NCBI GenBank assembly: GCA_964484765.1
Contig: CAZAGI010000008.1
Location: 62,001-126,000 of the forward strand
Direction: 5' to 3'
From: DSVQ01 sp964484765
GTDB taxonomy: Bacteria; Planctomycetota; Planctomycetia; Planctomycetales; Planctomycetaceae
Length of the DNA stretch: 64,000 nucleotides
The position numbers and the translations under genes are program-made. Shown here piece by piece: positions 7,787 through 17,967 of this stretch. Position 1 is the stretch's first letter; each line of letters opens with the position of its first letter. The notes under the pieces were generated by a model. The model saw only the letters and a program-made list of their open reading frames with translations, had not been told where the DNA came from and searched no databases.

Positions 7787-9601
7787 ATGGACGACTTGGA
7801 GTTGTCGCGGATCGAGGCGGCGCTGCGCGATTTATCCAGTGACAGTCCATCGACCAGCAGACACGCGCATCAACAACTGGTCGACATCGGCGCGCCGGCC
7901 TTGCCCGCGCTCGTCGCCGCGCTCTTTGATCCCGACCGGCGAACAACTGTGTTAGATGTCCTGCAGGCGATGGGACCATTGGCTCTGCCGGCGCTTCCCA
8001 CGTTGCTGCGGGTCACACGGAAGGATTGTGACGATGTTGATCTCTGTTATTCCGAAGAATCGGCCGCGGCGCTCCAGGCATTGATTGCGATGGGACCGGG
8101 TGCCGTAGCACCGCTGCTGGAGGGGCTGCGCACGGCTGCCGAAGACGATTGCCGTTTCTATCACGTCACGCTCGGTCAACTTCCCAGCGATGCCGTGATC
8201 CCGTTGCTCGTCGACAGACTTGCAGAGGACCACGGCGAATTTCGCTTGCGACTGCTCGATCTGCTCGGGCGGTTTCATGCGGAAGCCGCACCAGCGATTC
8301 CACAATTGGTCGAATTGTTGAATCATACCGCAGCAGATATCCGTGATGCTGCGGCCAACGCATTGGGTCGCATTGGCATACCCGCGGTCCCGGCATTGTG
8401 GCGGCTTGCTGATTCTCCCCTGGTCGCAGAAGTCGTCTGCAGTCTGCGAGCCTTGGGACAAATCGGCGAATTCTCGCCCGAGCCCATCATCCATGACGGC
8501 GAGCATCTGTGGATGCTCTTCCAACGGAAGATGGCAGCTCCATCGATGCCGGAGGGTGACTTAATGAGCGAGCGATTACAGTCGCGCTTACCGCTCCTTG
8601 TCGCTCGGGCTCGACCGATTCAAGCCGCCGCGGCGCAGGCTTTGCATCGGGTGGTCAACAGCCAGGTCGAGCGGACATTGAGCACTGTTTTGCCCACGCC
8701 GCATGCCGTCGTGTCAAAGTTCGATGAGGCGTGGTCGCGCGCAAAACTCATTCACGGCTTGATCGGCCTCCATCGGCCCCGCGGCATTGATTCGTTCGCC
8801 GCAAGGGAGCTTTGGAATCTGGTGAGCGAGACCTCGGAAGGCTTCGCCGTCCAACGCGCCGCGGCGACACTTCTGCTCGATACGCGCAATGCACAGTATG
8901 TCGAGCACGTGTTGCCCATCGTCAGCAACGGACTTCGCGACCCGGAAGACGCGCACTATTTGACGTACATGGAAGCCGCGTCCCGTGCCGGTCCACTCGC
9001 GGCGAAACTCATTCCCGATATTCTGATGCAACTGAAATTGACCGGCACGCAACGAAAACTGGCGGCACTGTCTGCGCTGGGACGCATCGGCGTCCCGACA
9101 CCGGAAGTCATCGAAGCCGTCATGGGGTACCTGGAGCACCCGAATCGACGTCTGGCGAATAATGCCACTGCAGTCCTGGGCATGTTTCCTTCAGTACCAC
9201 CCGCGGTGGTCGAAGCCTTGATCCATCAATTGACTCGCGGGTGGGAAGAGTCACGGGTCGCCGTCGCCTTGGGACAACTGGGACCGGCAGCGGCCGCCGC
9301 CGTTCCGGCCTTGGTTGCCGCCACCCATCGAACGCGTGAGCGCGAAAGTTGGTTTGTTGACGCCATTGGCAAAATTGGCACACCGGAAGCCATCGCCGCG
9401 CTGAAAACGATGTACCAGCAGGTCACGGTCAACTACGACGAATGGCAGACCGCCGGCGCCCATCTCGCACGGCTGGGAATTGTCACGGACGATCGCGACG
9501 AGCTGGACGATCCCAGTGGAACTCGACCCGATCTCGTCACTCCGACGGATTCCACGATGACGGGAGACACCGATACTAACCCTTCCGGGCAGACTCAATA
9601 A
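7787..9601 (+). CDS. Large HEAT-repeat protein
   Basis: A 604-residue protein starting at the ATG at 7787, with GGAG upstream and 24 bases after the phosphatase stop. Multiple HEAT/armadillo-like repeats cover most of the length: LVDIGAPALPALVAAL, LQALIAMGPGAVAPLL, IRDAAANALGRIGIPAVPAL, LAALSALGRIGVPTPEV and VAVALGQLGPAAAAAVPAL. The segment at about residues 240-330 is less repetitive and more charged. The last about 40 residues are acidic and Thr/Pro-rich, so probably disordered. It is probably a cytoplasmic scaffold; no catalytic motif is seen. It resembles the 404-residue HEAT protein upstream. Confidence 0.75.
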   Translation: MDDLELSRIEAALRDLSSDSPSTSRHAHQQLVDIGAPALPALVAALFDPDRRTTVLDVLQAMGPLALPALPTLLRVTRKDCDDVDLCYSEESAAALQALIAMGPGAVAPLLEGLRTAAEDDCRFYHVTLGQLPSDAVIPLLVDRLAEDHGEFRLRLLDLLGRFHAEAAPAIPQLVELLNHTAADIRDAAANALGRIGIPAVPALWRLADSPLVAEVVCSLRALGQIGEFSPEPIIHDGEHLWMLFQRKMAAPSMPEGDLMSERLQSRLPLLVARARPIQAAAAQALHRVVNSQVERTLSTVLPTPHAVVSKFDEAWSRAKLIHGLIGLHRPRGIDSFAARELWNLVSETSEGFAVQRAAATLLLDTRNAQYVEHVLPIVSNGLRDPEDAHYLTYMEAASRAGPLAAKLIPDILMQLKLTGTQRKLAALSALGRIGVPTPEVIEAVMGYLEHPNRRLANNATAVLGMFPSVPPAVVEALIHQLTRGWEESRVAVALGQLGPAAAAAVPALVAATHRTRERESWFVDAIGKIGTPEAIAALKTMYQQVTVNYDEWQTAGAHLARLGIVTDDRDELDDPSGTRPDLVTPTDSTMTGDTDTNPSGQTQ

Positions 9602-9653
9602 TTCGCAATCGATGTGAAGTTGGCTGTTTATTCATGGCATCCAGGAACCAAAC

Positions 9654-10937
9654 ATGCACGAACCGGATTCGCCATCGACAGCAGAGTTTTGGGATCTTTT
9701 GCAGCGAGTGGAACAACAAGCCGGCAACTATTTCTATTCGTCGTTGTTGGCAAAGGAGTTCATCCCGCATCTGGCAAATTGGTTCAAGCAATCGACTGCG
9801 GACCATCGTCGCCAGGCGATAGAAGGCTGGGAACAGTTCGCCGCGCAGGATACGAAATTCGCTCGCGCGACGGCCGAGGCCCTGATTCAATTGGCGGGCG
9901 ACCGAAACGCAGAGCCGCCAGTCGCCGAGGGGGCAACCGAAGTACTTCGCGGCGCGATCGAGCATGCCTTCGTTAACAACGTCGGTCAGACATGGTTGAG
10001 AGAACAGTTGAACCAGAATGTCCGGGGTATGAACGGGTTCAACGCCCGTCGCGACACCATGTGCACGCTCGGGCATGTGGGACGCGCCGCCGAGTTCTCC
10101 GTCCCCGCGCTGCTGGAAACTTTTGAATCAGCGGACATCAACGAACTTTTTCGACTCGAAGCGGCTCGAGCGCTGTGGTGTATCGCGCAGCGCGACGACG
10201 GTTTGCCGTACCTCTCAACGGTGCTGGACAAGACCGATGGATGGTCATCCCGGCTGATGGAATGTTGTCGTGTTTATGGCGTCGCCGGACAATCCCTGGT
10301 GCCGGCGCTTCGCCGCTACTGGAACCGCTTGCGCAACGACAATGTCGATAACGCGTCCCGATTTGATTACGAATTGACCACCGTCTTGGAAGCTCTCGGC
10401 GAAACCAACGTCGTTCCCGACCCGCTCGTGCTCCCTGATCCCCAAAGAATCAAGCTTCCCCTGCAACGCGTACCGCAACCGCGCGAACAGCGCGTGGGAC
10501 GTTCTGCGACGACGACGTTCTTCGATGGCACGCCGCGACGCGAACATTTCGAAGGATTGTTGCAACTGCTCGGCGTGCACACCCGATCGAGAAAATTTGC
10601 CGTGTGCCAGCAAGAAGCGGCAAAGCCTCGAGCAGAAGGATTTCTCGTCCACCTGACCGTGCTGACTGATTTTGCACTGCACTTTGGACTCGGCAAGATC
10701 ACTAGCGAAGAGTATCGGATCTTTCCAGCGACAAACCGTACCATCGGCGACTGCCTGTGGGAGTTTATCGCCGACCAGCAACAACGCTGGGGAACAGATG
10801 ATTGTCCGCAGTTGTCTGGACTTCTGGGCGGTGATGGTGACGAAGCCCGGGAAGCACTCGCCTTCGGCTTTCAAGTGGATGATGCGGACGACTACATCTA
10901 CCGACTCTGGAGCCGTGCCTGGCTCGTCCAGAAGTGA
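9654..10937 (+). CDS. Hypothetical protein with degenerate HEAT-like helices
   Basis: A 427-residue protein starting at the ATG at 9654. Residues about 20-240 are helical with weak HEAT-like units (TLGHVGRAAEFSVPALLETF, LEAARALWCIAQRDDGLPYL, VYGVAGQSLVPALRRYW). A basic, Pro/Arg-rich linker near residues 260-290 leads to a distinct C-terminal domain, about residues 290-427, with conserved-looking aromatic and acidic positions (GFQVDDADDYIYRLWSRAW). I do not recognise that domain. It is the third HEAT-type gene in the row and ends the block of cytoplasmic genes before an exported hydrolase. Confidence 0.6.
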   Translation: MHEPDSPSTAEFWDLLQRVEQQAGNYFYSSLLAKEFIPHLANWFKQSTADHRRQAIEGWEQFAAQDTKFARATAEALIQLAGDRNAEPPVAEGATEVLRGAIEHAFVNNVGQTWLREQLNQNVRGMNGFNARRDTMCTLGHVGRAAEFSVPALLETFESADINELFRLEAARALWCIAQRDDGLPYLSTVLDKTDGWSSRLMECCRVYGVAGQSLVPALRRYWNRLRNDNVDNASRFDYELTTVLEALGETNVVPDPLVLPDPQRIKLPLQRVPQPREQRVGRSATTTFFDGTPRREHFEGLLQLLGVHTRSRKFAVCQQEAAKPRAEGFLVHLTVLTDFALHFGLGKITSEEYRIFPATNRTIGDCLWEFIADQQQRWGTDDCPQLSGLLGGDGDEAREALAFGFQVDDADDYIYRLWSRAWLVQK

Positions 10938-11035
10938 AGCGCTGGAACACCCGCGGCCGATTGGGATGCCGCTACAGCGGAGTCAACGTTATTGTGAGAG
11001 TTCAACTCCCCCATTTCATCTTTGCTGGAGCTGTC

Positions 11036-11917
11036 ATGAAGCCCGGTCTTGCCGTTCTGATGATCATGTTCGCATCAGTCGTCCCGGCGCGTGCCGAGTT
11101 GCCGAAGGATGTGCCTGCCTCCATTCCACTCTGGAGCAAAGGGGCACCGGGATCGGAGGCACGCATGGCAGAGGCCGAACAATTCGTCGGGGACAATTGC
11201 GGCAATGTGCACCACCCTTCACTGACCCCCTATGTTCCCACCCGCGGCAAAGCGACGGGAACGGCGGTGGTGATTTGTCCCGGGGGCGGACACTCGAAGC
11301 TGTGTTTAGGCCACGAGGGCTATGCGCTCGCCGAGTGGTTTCGTGATCGGGGAATTGCCGCGTTCGTGCTCAAGTACCGACTTGCACGCGAAAAAGGGAG
11401 CACCTACACCATTCAAGATCACGCGATGGCCGATGCTCGCCGGGCTCTGCGGCTGGTTCGCAGCCGCGCTGCAGAATGGCAGATCAACACCGACCGCGTC
11501 GGCATCCTCGGCTTTTCGGCAGGCGGAGAACTCGCGGCGTATGCCGCCATGAAATCTGACGCCGGACAGAAAGAGTCGCCGGACATCATCGAGCAGCAAA
11601 GTTGCCGTCCTGATTTTCAGGCGTTGATTTACCCCGGCAGTTCCGGCAGTTTCATGGTGGAAGCGGGCATGCCGCCGGCCTTCATCGCTGCCGGGTACCA
11701 CGACCGGCCGGACATCGCCGAAGGGATGGCGAGTCTGTACCTCAAATACAAAGCCGCGAAAGTGCCGGCCGAGTTGCACCTCTTTGCCAATGCCGGGCAT
11801 GGCTTCGGTTATCGACACCATGCCAAACCCAGTGCCGCCACGCGCTGGCCGGAGCGTTTCTTCGATTGGCTCGTCGACAGCGGACAACTGAACGTTTTGC
11901 TGCCCGCAGCGCCGTGA
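11036..11917 (+). CDS. Exported alpha/beta-hydrolase (acetyl-xylan-esterase/BD-FAE-like)
   Basis: The frame is open from 10934, but the ATG at 11036 has GGAG at 11026-11029 and begins a signal peptide (LAVLMIMFASVVPARA), giving 293 residues. Esterase features are the oxyanion motif CPGGGHSKL near residue 81, the nucleophile elbow GFSAGG (Ser161) and the catalytic His255 in NAGHGFG. An Asp in YHDRPD near residue 223 is a likely third member. The spacing fits the planctomycete exported esterase/lipase group that deacetylates xylan or other polysaccharide esters. The PLW-x-KGAPGSEA-type beginning is typical of that group. The substrate is inferred, not shown. Confidence 0.8.
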   Translation: MKPGLAVLMIMFASVVPARAELPKDVPASIPLWSKGAPGSEARMAEAEQFVGDNCGNVHHPSLTPYVPTRGKATGTAVVICPGGGHSKLCLGHEGYALAEWFRDRGIAAFVLKYRLAREKGSTYTIQDHAMADARRALRLVRSRAAEWQINTDRVGILGFSAGGELAAYAAMKSDAGQKESPDIIEQQSCRPDFQALIYPGSSGSFMVEAGMPPAFIAAGYHDRPDIAEGMASLYLKYKAAKVPAELHLFANAGHGFGYRHHAKPSAATRWPERFFDWLVDSGQLNVLLPAAP

Positions 11918-11957
11918 CGGCCCGTTGAGCCTCACGGAGGCAAAAAGTGGGACGTTG

Positions 11958-11988
11958 TTGACAAAATATCCCGTCCAACGGCTATGCT
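11958..11988 (+). promoter_or_regulatory. Sigma-70-like promoter upstream of the giant DUF1583-type gene
   Basis: A perfect TTGACA at 11958-11963 is followed after 19 bases by TATGCT at 11983-11988 (4 of 6 to the consensus). The spacing is slightly long. It lies in the 203-base gap before the gene starting at 12121, in the right orientation, and would leave a leader of about 125 bases. Confidence 0.5.
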
Positions 11989-12120
11989 TATAGACGCAGT
12001 GTCTGCATTTCCCGGTTGCGGCTACCGCGGTGCGGTGCGTGATCGGCGGCGTTGAGAGCCGCTCCGGACAATGAACTCGCTGGAATCGTCGCTTGAAATT
12101 TCGCCCCTACGGTTTGGATT

Positions 12121-15100
12121 GTGAGCATGATGACCCGCTCTCGGAAAATGGCGCTGGCAACAGTGGTCGCAACAGTGTGCTGTCTGGTGCAGCCACAGAT
12201 TGTCTCAGCGCAGTTTGAACTCTTGAAGCAAGTTTTCGGCGGCAAACCAGCCGCAGCTCCGAAAGCGTATCAACCGTTTCGCGGACATCAGCAGTTAAGC
12301 CAGGCGGTGACTGAAGCGGAAAACGGAGATGTGGCAAAATCACTGGAGTTGGCGCGCGAAGCTTTTCGCGACGGCGGCGTGAACGATCCCTTGCAACACC
12401 CCGAAGCACAGTCCATCGCGCCGAACCTGCTGCGATTATGCACCGCCTGGGAATCCAAAGGAGTGAAGCCAGCGGAAGTGGTGGCCGTGCTGAGCGAACT
12501 TGTGTTGCCGACGAACGCGCCCGGAAAGGTGAGGCCGTATACCGGACAATGGTCACTGAACTACGATACAGGTCTGATCACGCGAACCAACGATCGCATC
12601 CCCGCCCCGGAAAGTATTGGTGCAGAGCTCGTGCGCTGGTCCGTACTCTCCGGACAGACGAAGGAGATCCGAAAACGGTTGACGCTGCCACACACTGCCG
12701 GAACGCCACAGGAAAAAGTTAAGTCGGCGGACAAACCCCAAGCGATTGCTCCAGAGATCGAGGCGATGACAGCGCGCGTCTTCTCGGTTCAATTGGCGGT
12801 GGCGGAACGAGATGCCGAGGTCACAAACAAAGCCTTAGCGGAATTGCTCACGGACGCAAATACGGCGACGGCCCCGATGCTCGACTATCTCTGCCACGCC
12901 GTCACAGCGGCTGTGGCGGATCGGAATTCGGAACAGGCGGGGCTGCGGTTGCTGGAAGCCGTGTTGGACCGTGCCGAACAATCGTTGCCCGCCGACGCAG
13001 GCCTGCGGATGAATGCTCCGCTGTTGCGACTTCAGGCAGCCCAGGCTCATGCACGGGCCCAGCGCGCCGACGACGCGAAGCGCTGCGCCCGGGCAGCCAT
13101 TGCCAAGCCAGTGGGCAACCAGTTCGGAGCGGAATATGCAGCGTTTCTCAGCCATCAGCTGAAGCAACGGGCAGCGGCCGTCATCCTTGATGCGGGATTC
13201 ATCACCGATGGCTTGGAATTGGCGGGCCAAGCACCAGACCCGCGGGCGATCCGGTACATTCGCAGCGACGGCACGATCAACCTCGCGGCAATCGCCAGCC
13301 GTGAATTGAGGAGGCTCCCGCCCGCGGAGCGGTACGCCTTGCTCCGCAAGTGGGTCCTGCCTCAGGGTGACCGCGAGACGCTGCAATCGTTGATTGATTT
13401 CGTCCCTGTTGATGCCACGACAAAGCTCGGCTCCGGCATTTTGTCCGACGTTTTCAGCACAGACAGGGAATTGATTTCGACGGCACAGGAACTTGGCCAA
13501 CTCGACGAGTTGATCAGCGAGTTAAGTTTGATCGCCCCGCAGTCACCTTCAGTGCAATCGATACAGACGCTGGCCATGGTCATGCGCGATGGATCGGGGA
13601 CCGCAGCGACGAGTGGGACACCTCGAACCTTGGCGCGACTGCAAGCGCTGCTGGAGGCCACAACGGCTGCGATTCCGAAATGGGAGATGCAGAACAAGCC
13701 GCCGCCGCCGTTAGACACGTATGTCATCGCCGTCGAGGCCGCCGTGCATCCGCCATGGCGCGAGGTGGCGGAGGCGATTCTCTACCGCTTGCTGGAACAT
13801 AGTCAACGGGCGCAAACATCGCGTCCCCGCGACCACATTCGAATGGCCTGGCTGGAAACGTTGCGACTGCGATCGTTTGATGTGCTGCCGAATCGAGACG
13901 TCGACGGGCGGGCTGCCGGTCCCGGTGAAGTGGACCGACATTGGGTGATGCTGCGTCCTCCGATGTGGGATGCCATGGGCTTCGCCACCGCGACGGAACA
14001 GTCGATGGGGGCGTTGCCTCCCACATGGTTTGCTCATGAGGGATCCTTCACGCATGTTTCCAGCGGGCACGAATCCGATCTGACGTTTGGCATCCCGCTG
14101 ACCGGAACATTCGAAGTCACACTCGAGTGCCGCGAAGGAGGTTGGTCGGAAGGACGCGTTGGATACGGTGGCGCAGGCTGTCAAATCTACGCCTATCTCG
14201 ATCAGGTGAATCTCGCCGGTAAAGGGAACTCCGGTTACGAGTCGGGCCCGAAGATGACCAATCTCCTTAACAAAGAGCCTTGGAACCGGTGCACGATCCG
14301 CATCGACGGAAACACCGTGAAATACTTCGCGCAGGGTCAGCTCGTGTTCGAAGATCAGCCGGGAACCGCGGCCCCGTGGCTGACCTTGAGCGGCACACCG
14401 GGCTTTACGCCCACCTACCGCAATCTGCGAATCAATGGCACTCCGAAGATCCCTCGTGAGGTGGCATTGCTCGGCGACGAGCGTCTGCGCGGTTGGATCG
14501 CCACCTTCTTTGACGAATCAAAGCCGGACTCACTCCGCACACGAAAATACATCCAGGTGAAAGTCGAGCGGAATGGCCAAACCTCGAACTACATCGTCGA
14601 GGACGATGGCACGATGGAAGGTGAACCGATTCAACTTGGACAAGCGGTGACCGACTGGAAAATGGCCGACGGCGAATTACGCTCGGCTCGACGTCGCGGA
14701 TTTTTCCGTGGTGTGTCGCCGTCATGGCTCTCGTATCAGCGCCCGCTCCGCGATGGCGAAACGCTGCGCTATGAGTTCTGGCATCAGCCGGGAGCCACAA
14801 CCGCGCTGCCGACGTTCGGTGAAACGGCGTATGAGTTCGCGGGAGAGAACCACGCCGCCGAGGCGCAGGTCGCATTGCCGAATGACATCGTTTCCCGTGC
14901 CGAAATGCTTGCGCGCCGTTCCTGTACCGGCGAATGCCAAAGCGGCTGGAATGCGGTGGTGCTGTCGCTGCAAAGAAGTGTGTTCAAAATCGAACTCAAT
15001 GGCAAAGAGGTTGTGCGGGAGCAAATCGCGCCCACTCATTCTCGGCGGTTCGGCCTCTTTCACAATGCAGCAACGTCCGATCTGCGCGTTCGCAACATCG

Positions 15101-17790
15101 TGTTGGCTGGCAATTGGCCGAAAGAATTCAGTGCAGCCGCACGCGCGGCGATCGAATCCCCAGAACCGACCACAAAGCCGAAAAATTCGCGGTTTTTGAC
15201 GTACATGCTGAATGAAGCCTACATCTCCGACAATGCCTTGGAAATCGCGCGGCAGGCCGTGAAGCTCGATCTCGAGGAGCGGTACAAGTTCCTGCACCGC
15301 TGGGTCATTCCCAATGAGTCACATGATCTGATGCGAACGTCTGGGGCGTTCACACCCACGCATCCGGTGCCGTCGTTGCTCGAGCCGCATCCGATCGATG
15401 TCGCCATGACGGAGGTTCGTCAGACCGTCGATCAGCGGCGGGTGCAGACGGGCGGCAATTTTGTGTGTCCGGCGATTTTGCTCGTGCTTGCAGCGACAGA
15501 ATTGAATCGATTGCCGGAGCTGCGCGATGAAGTGACGGCGTTCGACCCGTCGAGTTCGGGAGAGATGGCCCGCAATCGCGCAGCACTGCTGGGCATGATC
15601 GACCTGCTCGAAGATTCGTCTGCGCAGGCGATCGAGCGAATTCGCGAATGTCAGGCGTTGCTCATTCTGCACAAGGATGCCGCGATGTACTCGCGGTGGG
15701 GTGACGTCGCGCTGGCGAGCCTGGCGATTCAACATCCCGACACCCGCGAAGCGGCGTTCGAATTGCTCACGTCCATGCAGAGCAACCAGCTTCAGGCCGG
15801 CAATCCAGGCACACCCGAGTTCACACGGTTTGTGCGACAACTGCACGGGCAGTGCACTTATTTGATGTACGGCGGCGCTCCCGAAGAGTTCGCGACGCAA
15901 CCCAAGACGAAGCAGTGGCGCAGTGTCGCTCAGCCGCGAGCACGATCGCGCGGAACCGGTTACCCGATCGCCTCGTTTGACGTCATTGCCGGCGAGATGG
16001 CTCAACGGGGCGGCCACGATTTCGACGCGGCCTATTTTCAATCCCCTTTGCGAGGCAATTATGAAGTCACCTGCCGCCTGTCGCATTTCGACTGGCGTGA
16101 AGCCATGGTGATGGGGGCAGGCATCGCGAATGCCTTGCAGGCGACGCACAAAATTGTCCGGGTCACACACGCGATGAAGGCGGTGCACGAACTTCCGCTG
16201 GAAATGCCGATCTCGCCGCGCGTCCTGCAATGGAGCGACTACAAAATCGTGGTGAAGGACGGCCGCTACACCAGTTTCATCGACGGGCAAAAGCTCTACG
16301 AAGAAGCCTTGCCACCCGAACACGATCCCTGGCTGGCCGTTGCCGGCTGGGCCGGGCACTCGTCGCGTGCCGTTCGCGACATCGTGATACGAGGCAAACC
16401 GATCATTCCCAAAGATCTGGACTTGCTCGGATCACCCGACCTGCGTGGCTGGATGACAGATTACTTCGCCGCCGAGTGGGGACAGACTCCCTTTGAATGG
16501 ACGCTGGCTGAAGGCGAATTGACCTCGCCGCAAACGCTCGATGCCAATCCCACTCGCGACCGCCGAAAGGTGGAAAACATCATCCGCTATCACCGCCCGA
16601 TGCTCGAAGACGGCGTGATCACCTACGAATTTTACTACGACCCGGAAGTGAAACTCACAGCGCCTCCGAGTAATCAGTATTCGTACCTCGGACCGAATGC
16701 ACCGAAGCGAACCTTGAAAGGAAAGACGCTGGTTCATGCAGCACTCGACCGGATGGTTTGCCTGCTGGAGCCGGAAGGTGTGAAGATTCATTGGCTGACC
16801 GATGCCCGCTGGGACCGCACCGGTCTCACAGCGGACAATGTGGAATCGGCGAGCGGAGACGTCGATTCCGCTGCCGCGCCGCGACCGTTGCCGCTGAAGC
16901 CGCGAGACTGGAATGCCGTCACCTTCCGCACTCAAGGAGACAGGCTCACAATCGAACTCAACGGCGAGGTCGTTCTGATGCGCGACATCGAACCGACAAA
17001 CCTGCGGCACTTCGGGCTGTTCCACTACGCCAACGAATCCAATGTCCGCGTCCGGAATCTTCGCTATCAAGGCGACTGGCCCACGCAACTGCCGAGTATT
17101 GCCGAGCAGGACCTCGCCTCCGGCCCTCAAGCGCTCGCCGCGATTCCCGATTCCGATCTGCGCGCCGCGATCACATGGGATTTCACCAAATCGCAGTTTA
17201 ACCGCAACGAATTTCACTGGGTCTGGGACGGCAATGCGGAGAAGTACATCTCACCAACAGACGCGGGATTGCACTTTTCCATGCCCGCTGCCGAAACGAA
17301 ACCGCAAGTGGCGGGGATTGCTCCGAAGATAAAGATCAGCGGCAACTTTATCGCCACAATGGATTACGAGAATTTGAAGACGGTTGCCGGCGAAGAGAAC
17401 TGGGGCAGCGGCATCGGCTATAACGTGGCCCTTGATGGTTCGTATCAGATCGGTATCGAGCTTCGTGAGTGGACGAACTCGGCTGCCAAAGTGACCAATG
17501 CGTCTCAAACCATCTTCGTCTCCACTCGGCCGCATCTGTTTCTCAACGAGGCAATTAATGAGTTCGCCTCCGCGGGCCGGCTGCGGCTTCAACGCAAGGG
17601 TGCCGTGCTCTATCACTTCATCGCTGCCGCCGGCTCGGAAGATTTTCGACTGTTGTCTCAACGTCCGGTCGGAACCCAAGACATCGTGCGTCTCGCCGTC
17701 AATGCCGACGCCAGCGATAAGGCCAGCGGTTCAGATTTTATCGTCAAGCGTCTGTCGGTCCGGGCGACAAAGATCTCGATGGGGAACTAA
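12121..17790 (+). CDS. Giant exported protein of the planctomycete DUF1581/DUF1583 type, internally duplicated
   Basis: An 1889-residue protein; the start could be the GTG at 12121 or the ATGs at 12127 or 12130. A signal peptide (MALATVVATVCCLVQPQIVSA) ends near residue 32. The N-terminal about 400 residues are helical and Ala-rich. Two similar long halves follow, offset by about 620-655 residues. Each has a helical segment (ERYALLRKWVLP near 403; ERYKFLHRWVIP near 1053), a beta-rich LamG-like module (TGTFEVTLECR near 662; RGNYEVTCRLS near 1305) and a second beta module (IELNGKEVVREQIAP near 957; IELNGEVVLMRDIEP near 1611). A partial third beta module ends the protein. I recognise it as the DUF1581/1582/1583 group by style and size. 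It is probably secreted; the role is unknown, with carbohydrate binding possible. Confidence 0.8.
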   Translation: MSMMTRSRKMALATVVATVCCLVQPQIVSAQFELLKQVFGGKPAAAPKAYQPFRGHQQLSQAVTEAENGDVAKSLELAREAFRDGGVNDPLQHPEAQSIAPNLLRLCTAWESKGVKPAEVVAVLSELVLPTNAPGKVRPYTGQWSLNYDTGLITRTNDRIPAPESIGAELVRWSVLSGQTKEIRKRLTLPHTAGTPQEKVKSADKPQAIAPEIEAMTARVFSVQLAVAERDAEVTNKALAELLTDANTATAPMLDYLCHAVTAAVADRNSEQAGLRLLEAVLDRAEQSLPADAGLRMNAPLLRLQAAQAHARAQRADDAKRCARAAIAKPVGNQFGAEYAAFLSHQLKQRAAAVILDAGFITDGLELAGQAPDPRAIRYIRSDGTINLAAIASRELRRLPPAERYALLRKWVLPQGDRETLQSLIDFVPVDATTKLGSGILSDVFSTDRELISTAQELGQLDELISELSLIAPQSPSVQSIQTLAMVMRDGSGTAATSGTPRTLARLQALLEATTAAIPKWEMQNKPPPPLDTYVIAVEAAVHPPWREVAEAILYRLLEHSQRAQTSRPRDHIRMAWLETLRLRSFDVLPNRDVDGRAAGPGEVDRHWVMLRPPMWDAMGFATATEQSMGALPPTWFAHEGSFTHVSSGHESDLTFGIPLTGTFEVTLECREGGWSEGRVGYGGAGCQIYAYLDQVNLAGKGNSGYESGPKMTNLLNKEPWNRCTIRIDGNTVKYFAQGQLVFEDQPGTAAPWLTLSGTPGFTPTYRNLRINGTPKIPREVALLGDERLRGWIATFFDESKPDSLRTRKYIQVKVERNGQTSNYIVEDDGTMEGEPIQLGQAVTDWKMADGELRSARRRGFFRGVSPSWLSYQRPLRDGETLRYEFWHQPGATTALPTFGETAYEFAGENHAAEAQVALPNDIVSRAEMLARRSCTGECQSGWNAVVLSLQRSVFKIELNGKEVVREQIAPTHSRRFGLFHNAATSDLRVRNIVLAGNWPKEFSAAARAAIESPEPTTKPKNSRFLTYMLNEAYISDNALEIARQAVKLDLEERYKFLHRWVIPNESHDLMRTSGAFTPTHPVPSLLEPHPIDVAMTEVRQTVDQRRVQTGGNFVCPAILLVLAATELNRLPELRDEVTAFDPSSSGEMARNRAALLGMIDLLEDSSAQAIERIRECQALLILHKDAAMYSRWGDVALASLAIQHPDTREAAFELLTSMQSNQLQAGNPGTPEFTRFVRQLHGQCTYLMYGGAPEEFATQPKTKQWRSVAQPRARSRGTGYPIASFDVIAGEMAQRGGHDFDAAYFQSPLRGNYEVTCRLSHFDWREAMVMGAGIANALQATHKIVRVTHAMKAVHELPLEMPISPRVLQWSDYKIVVKDGRYTSFIDGQKLYEEALPPEHDPWLAVAGWAGHSSRAVRDIVIRGKPIIPKDLDLLGSPDLRGWMTDYFAAEWGQTPFEWTLAEGELTSPQTLDANPTRDRRKVENIIRYHRPMLEDGVITYEFYYDPEVKLTAPPSNQYSYLGPNAPKRTLKGKTLVHAALDRMVCLLEPEGVKIHWLTDARWDRTGLTADNVESASGDVDSAAAPRPLPLKPRDWNAVTFRTQGDRLTIELNGEVVLMRDIEPTNLRHFGLFHYANESNVRVRNLRYQGDWPTQLPSIAEQDLASGPQALAAIPDSDLRAAITWDFTKSQFNRNEFHWVWDGNAEKYISPTDAGLHFSMPAAETKPQVAGIAPKIKISGNFIATMDYENLKTVAGEENWGSGIGYNVALDGSYQIGIELREWTNSAAKVTNASQTIFVSTRPHLFLNEAINEFASAGRLRLQRKGAVLYHFIAAAGSEDFRLLSQRPVGTQDIVRLAVNADASDKASGSDFIVKRLSVRATKISMGN

Positions 17791-17809
17791 CCGTCGAGTG
17801 TGGATTCGC

Positions 17810-17836
17810 TTGCGATCCGTCGTTTTTGGCTACAAT
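17810..17836 (+). promoter_or_regulatory. Possible promoter of the adenylation/carrier-protein cassette
   Basis: TACAAT at 17831-17836 matches the -10 consensus at 5 of 6 positions. TTGCGA at 17810-17815 is a partial -35, but the spacing is only 15 bases. It is the only promoter-like site between the giant gene (stop at 17790) and the adenylating enzyme. Confidence 0.35.
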
Positions 17837-17967
17837 GATGTGAATTCGTCATCGTTCACATCGCTGGAAACGATATCATCGCCAACCCCAACCGCGACGT
17901 CGCACTCGAGACGAATAATTCGATCCCACTGGGCGACCGGCTGGCTCATCATCGCTCGGCAAATGTC

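Noticed and set aside
15319..16359. 346-codon open frame on the minus strand
   Set aside because: Antisense to the giant DUF1583-type gene; no ribosome site and a composition unlike real proteins here.
12121..17790. Two or three separate genes within the giant reading frame
   Set aside because: The frame is continuous without internal stops, and the repeated modules run through without ribosome sites between them.
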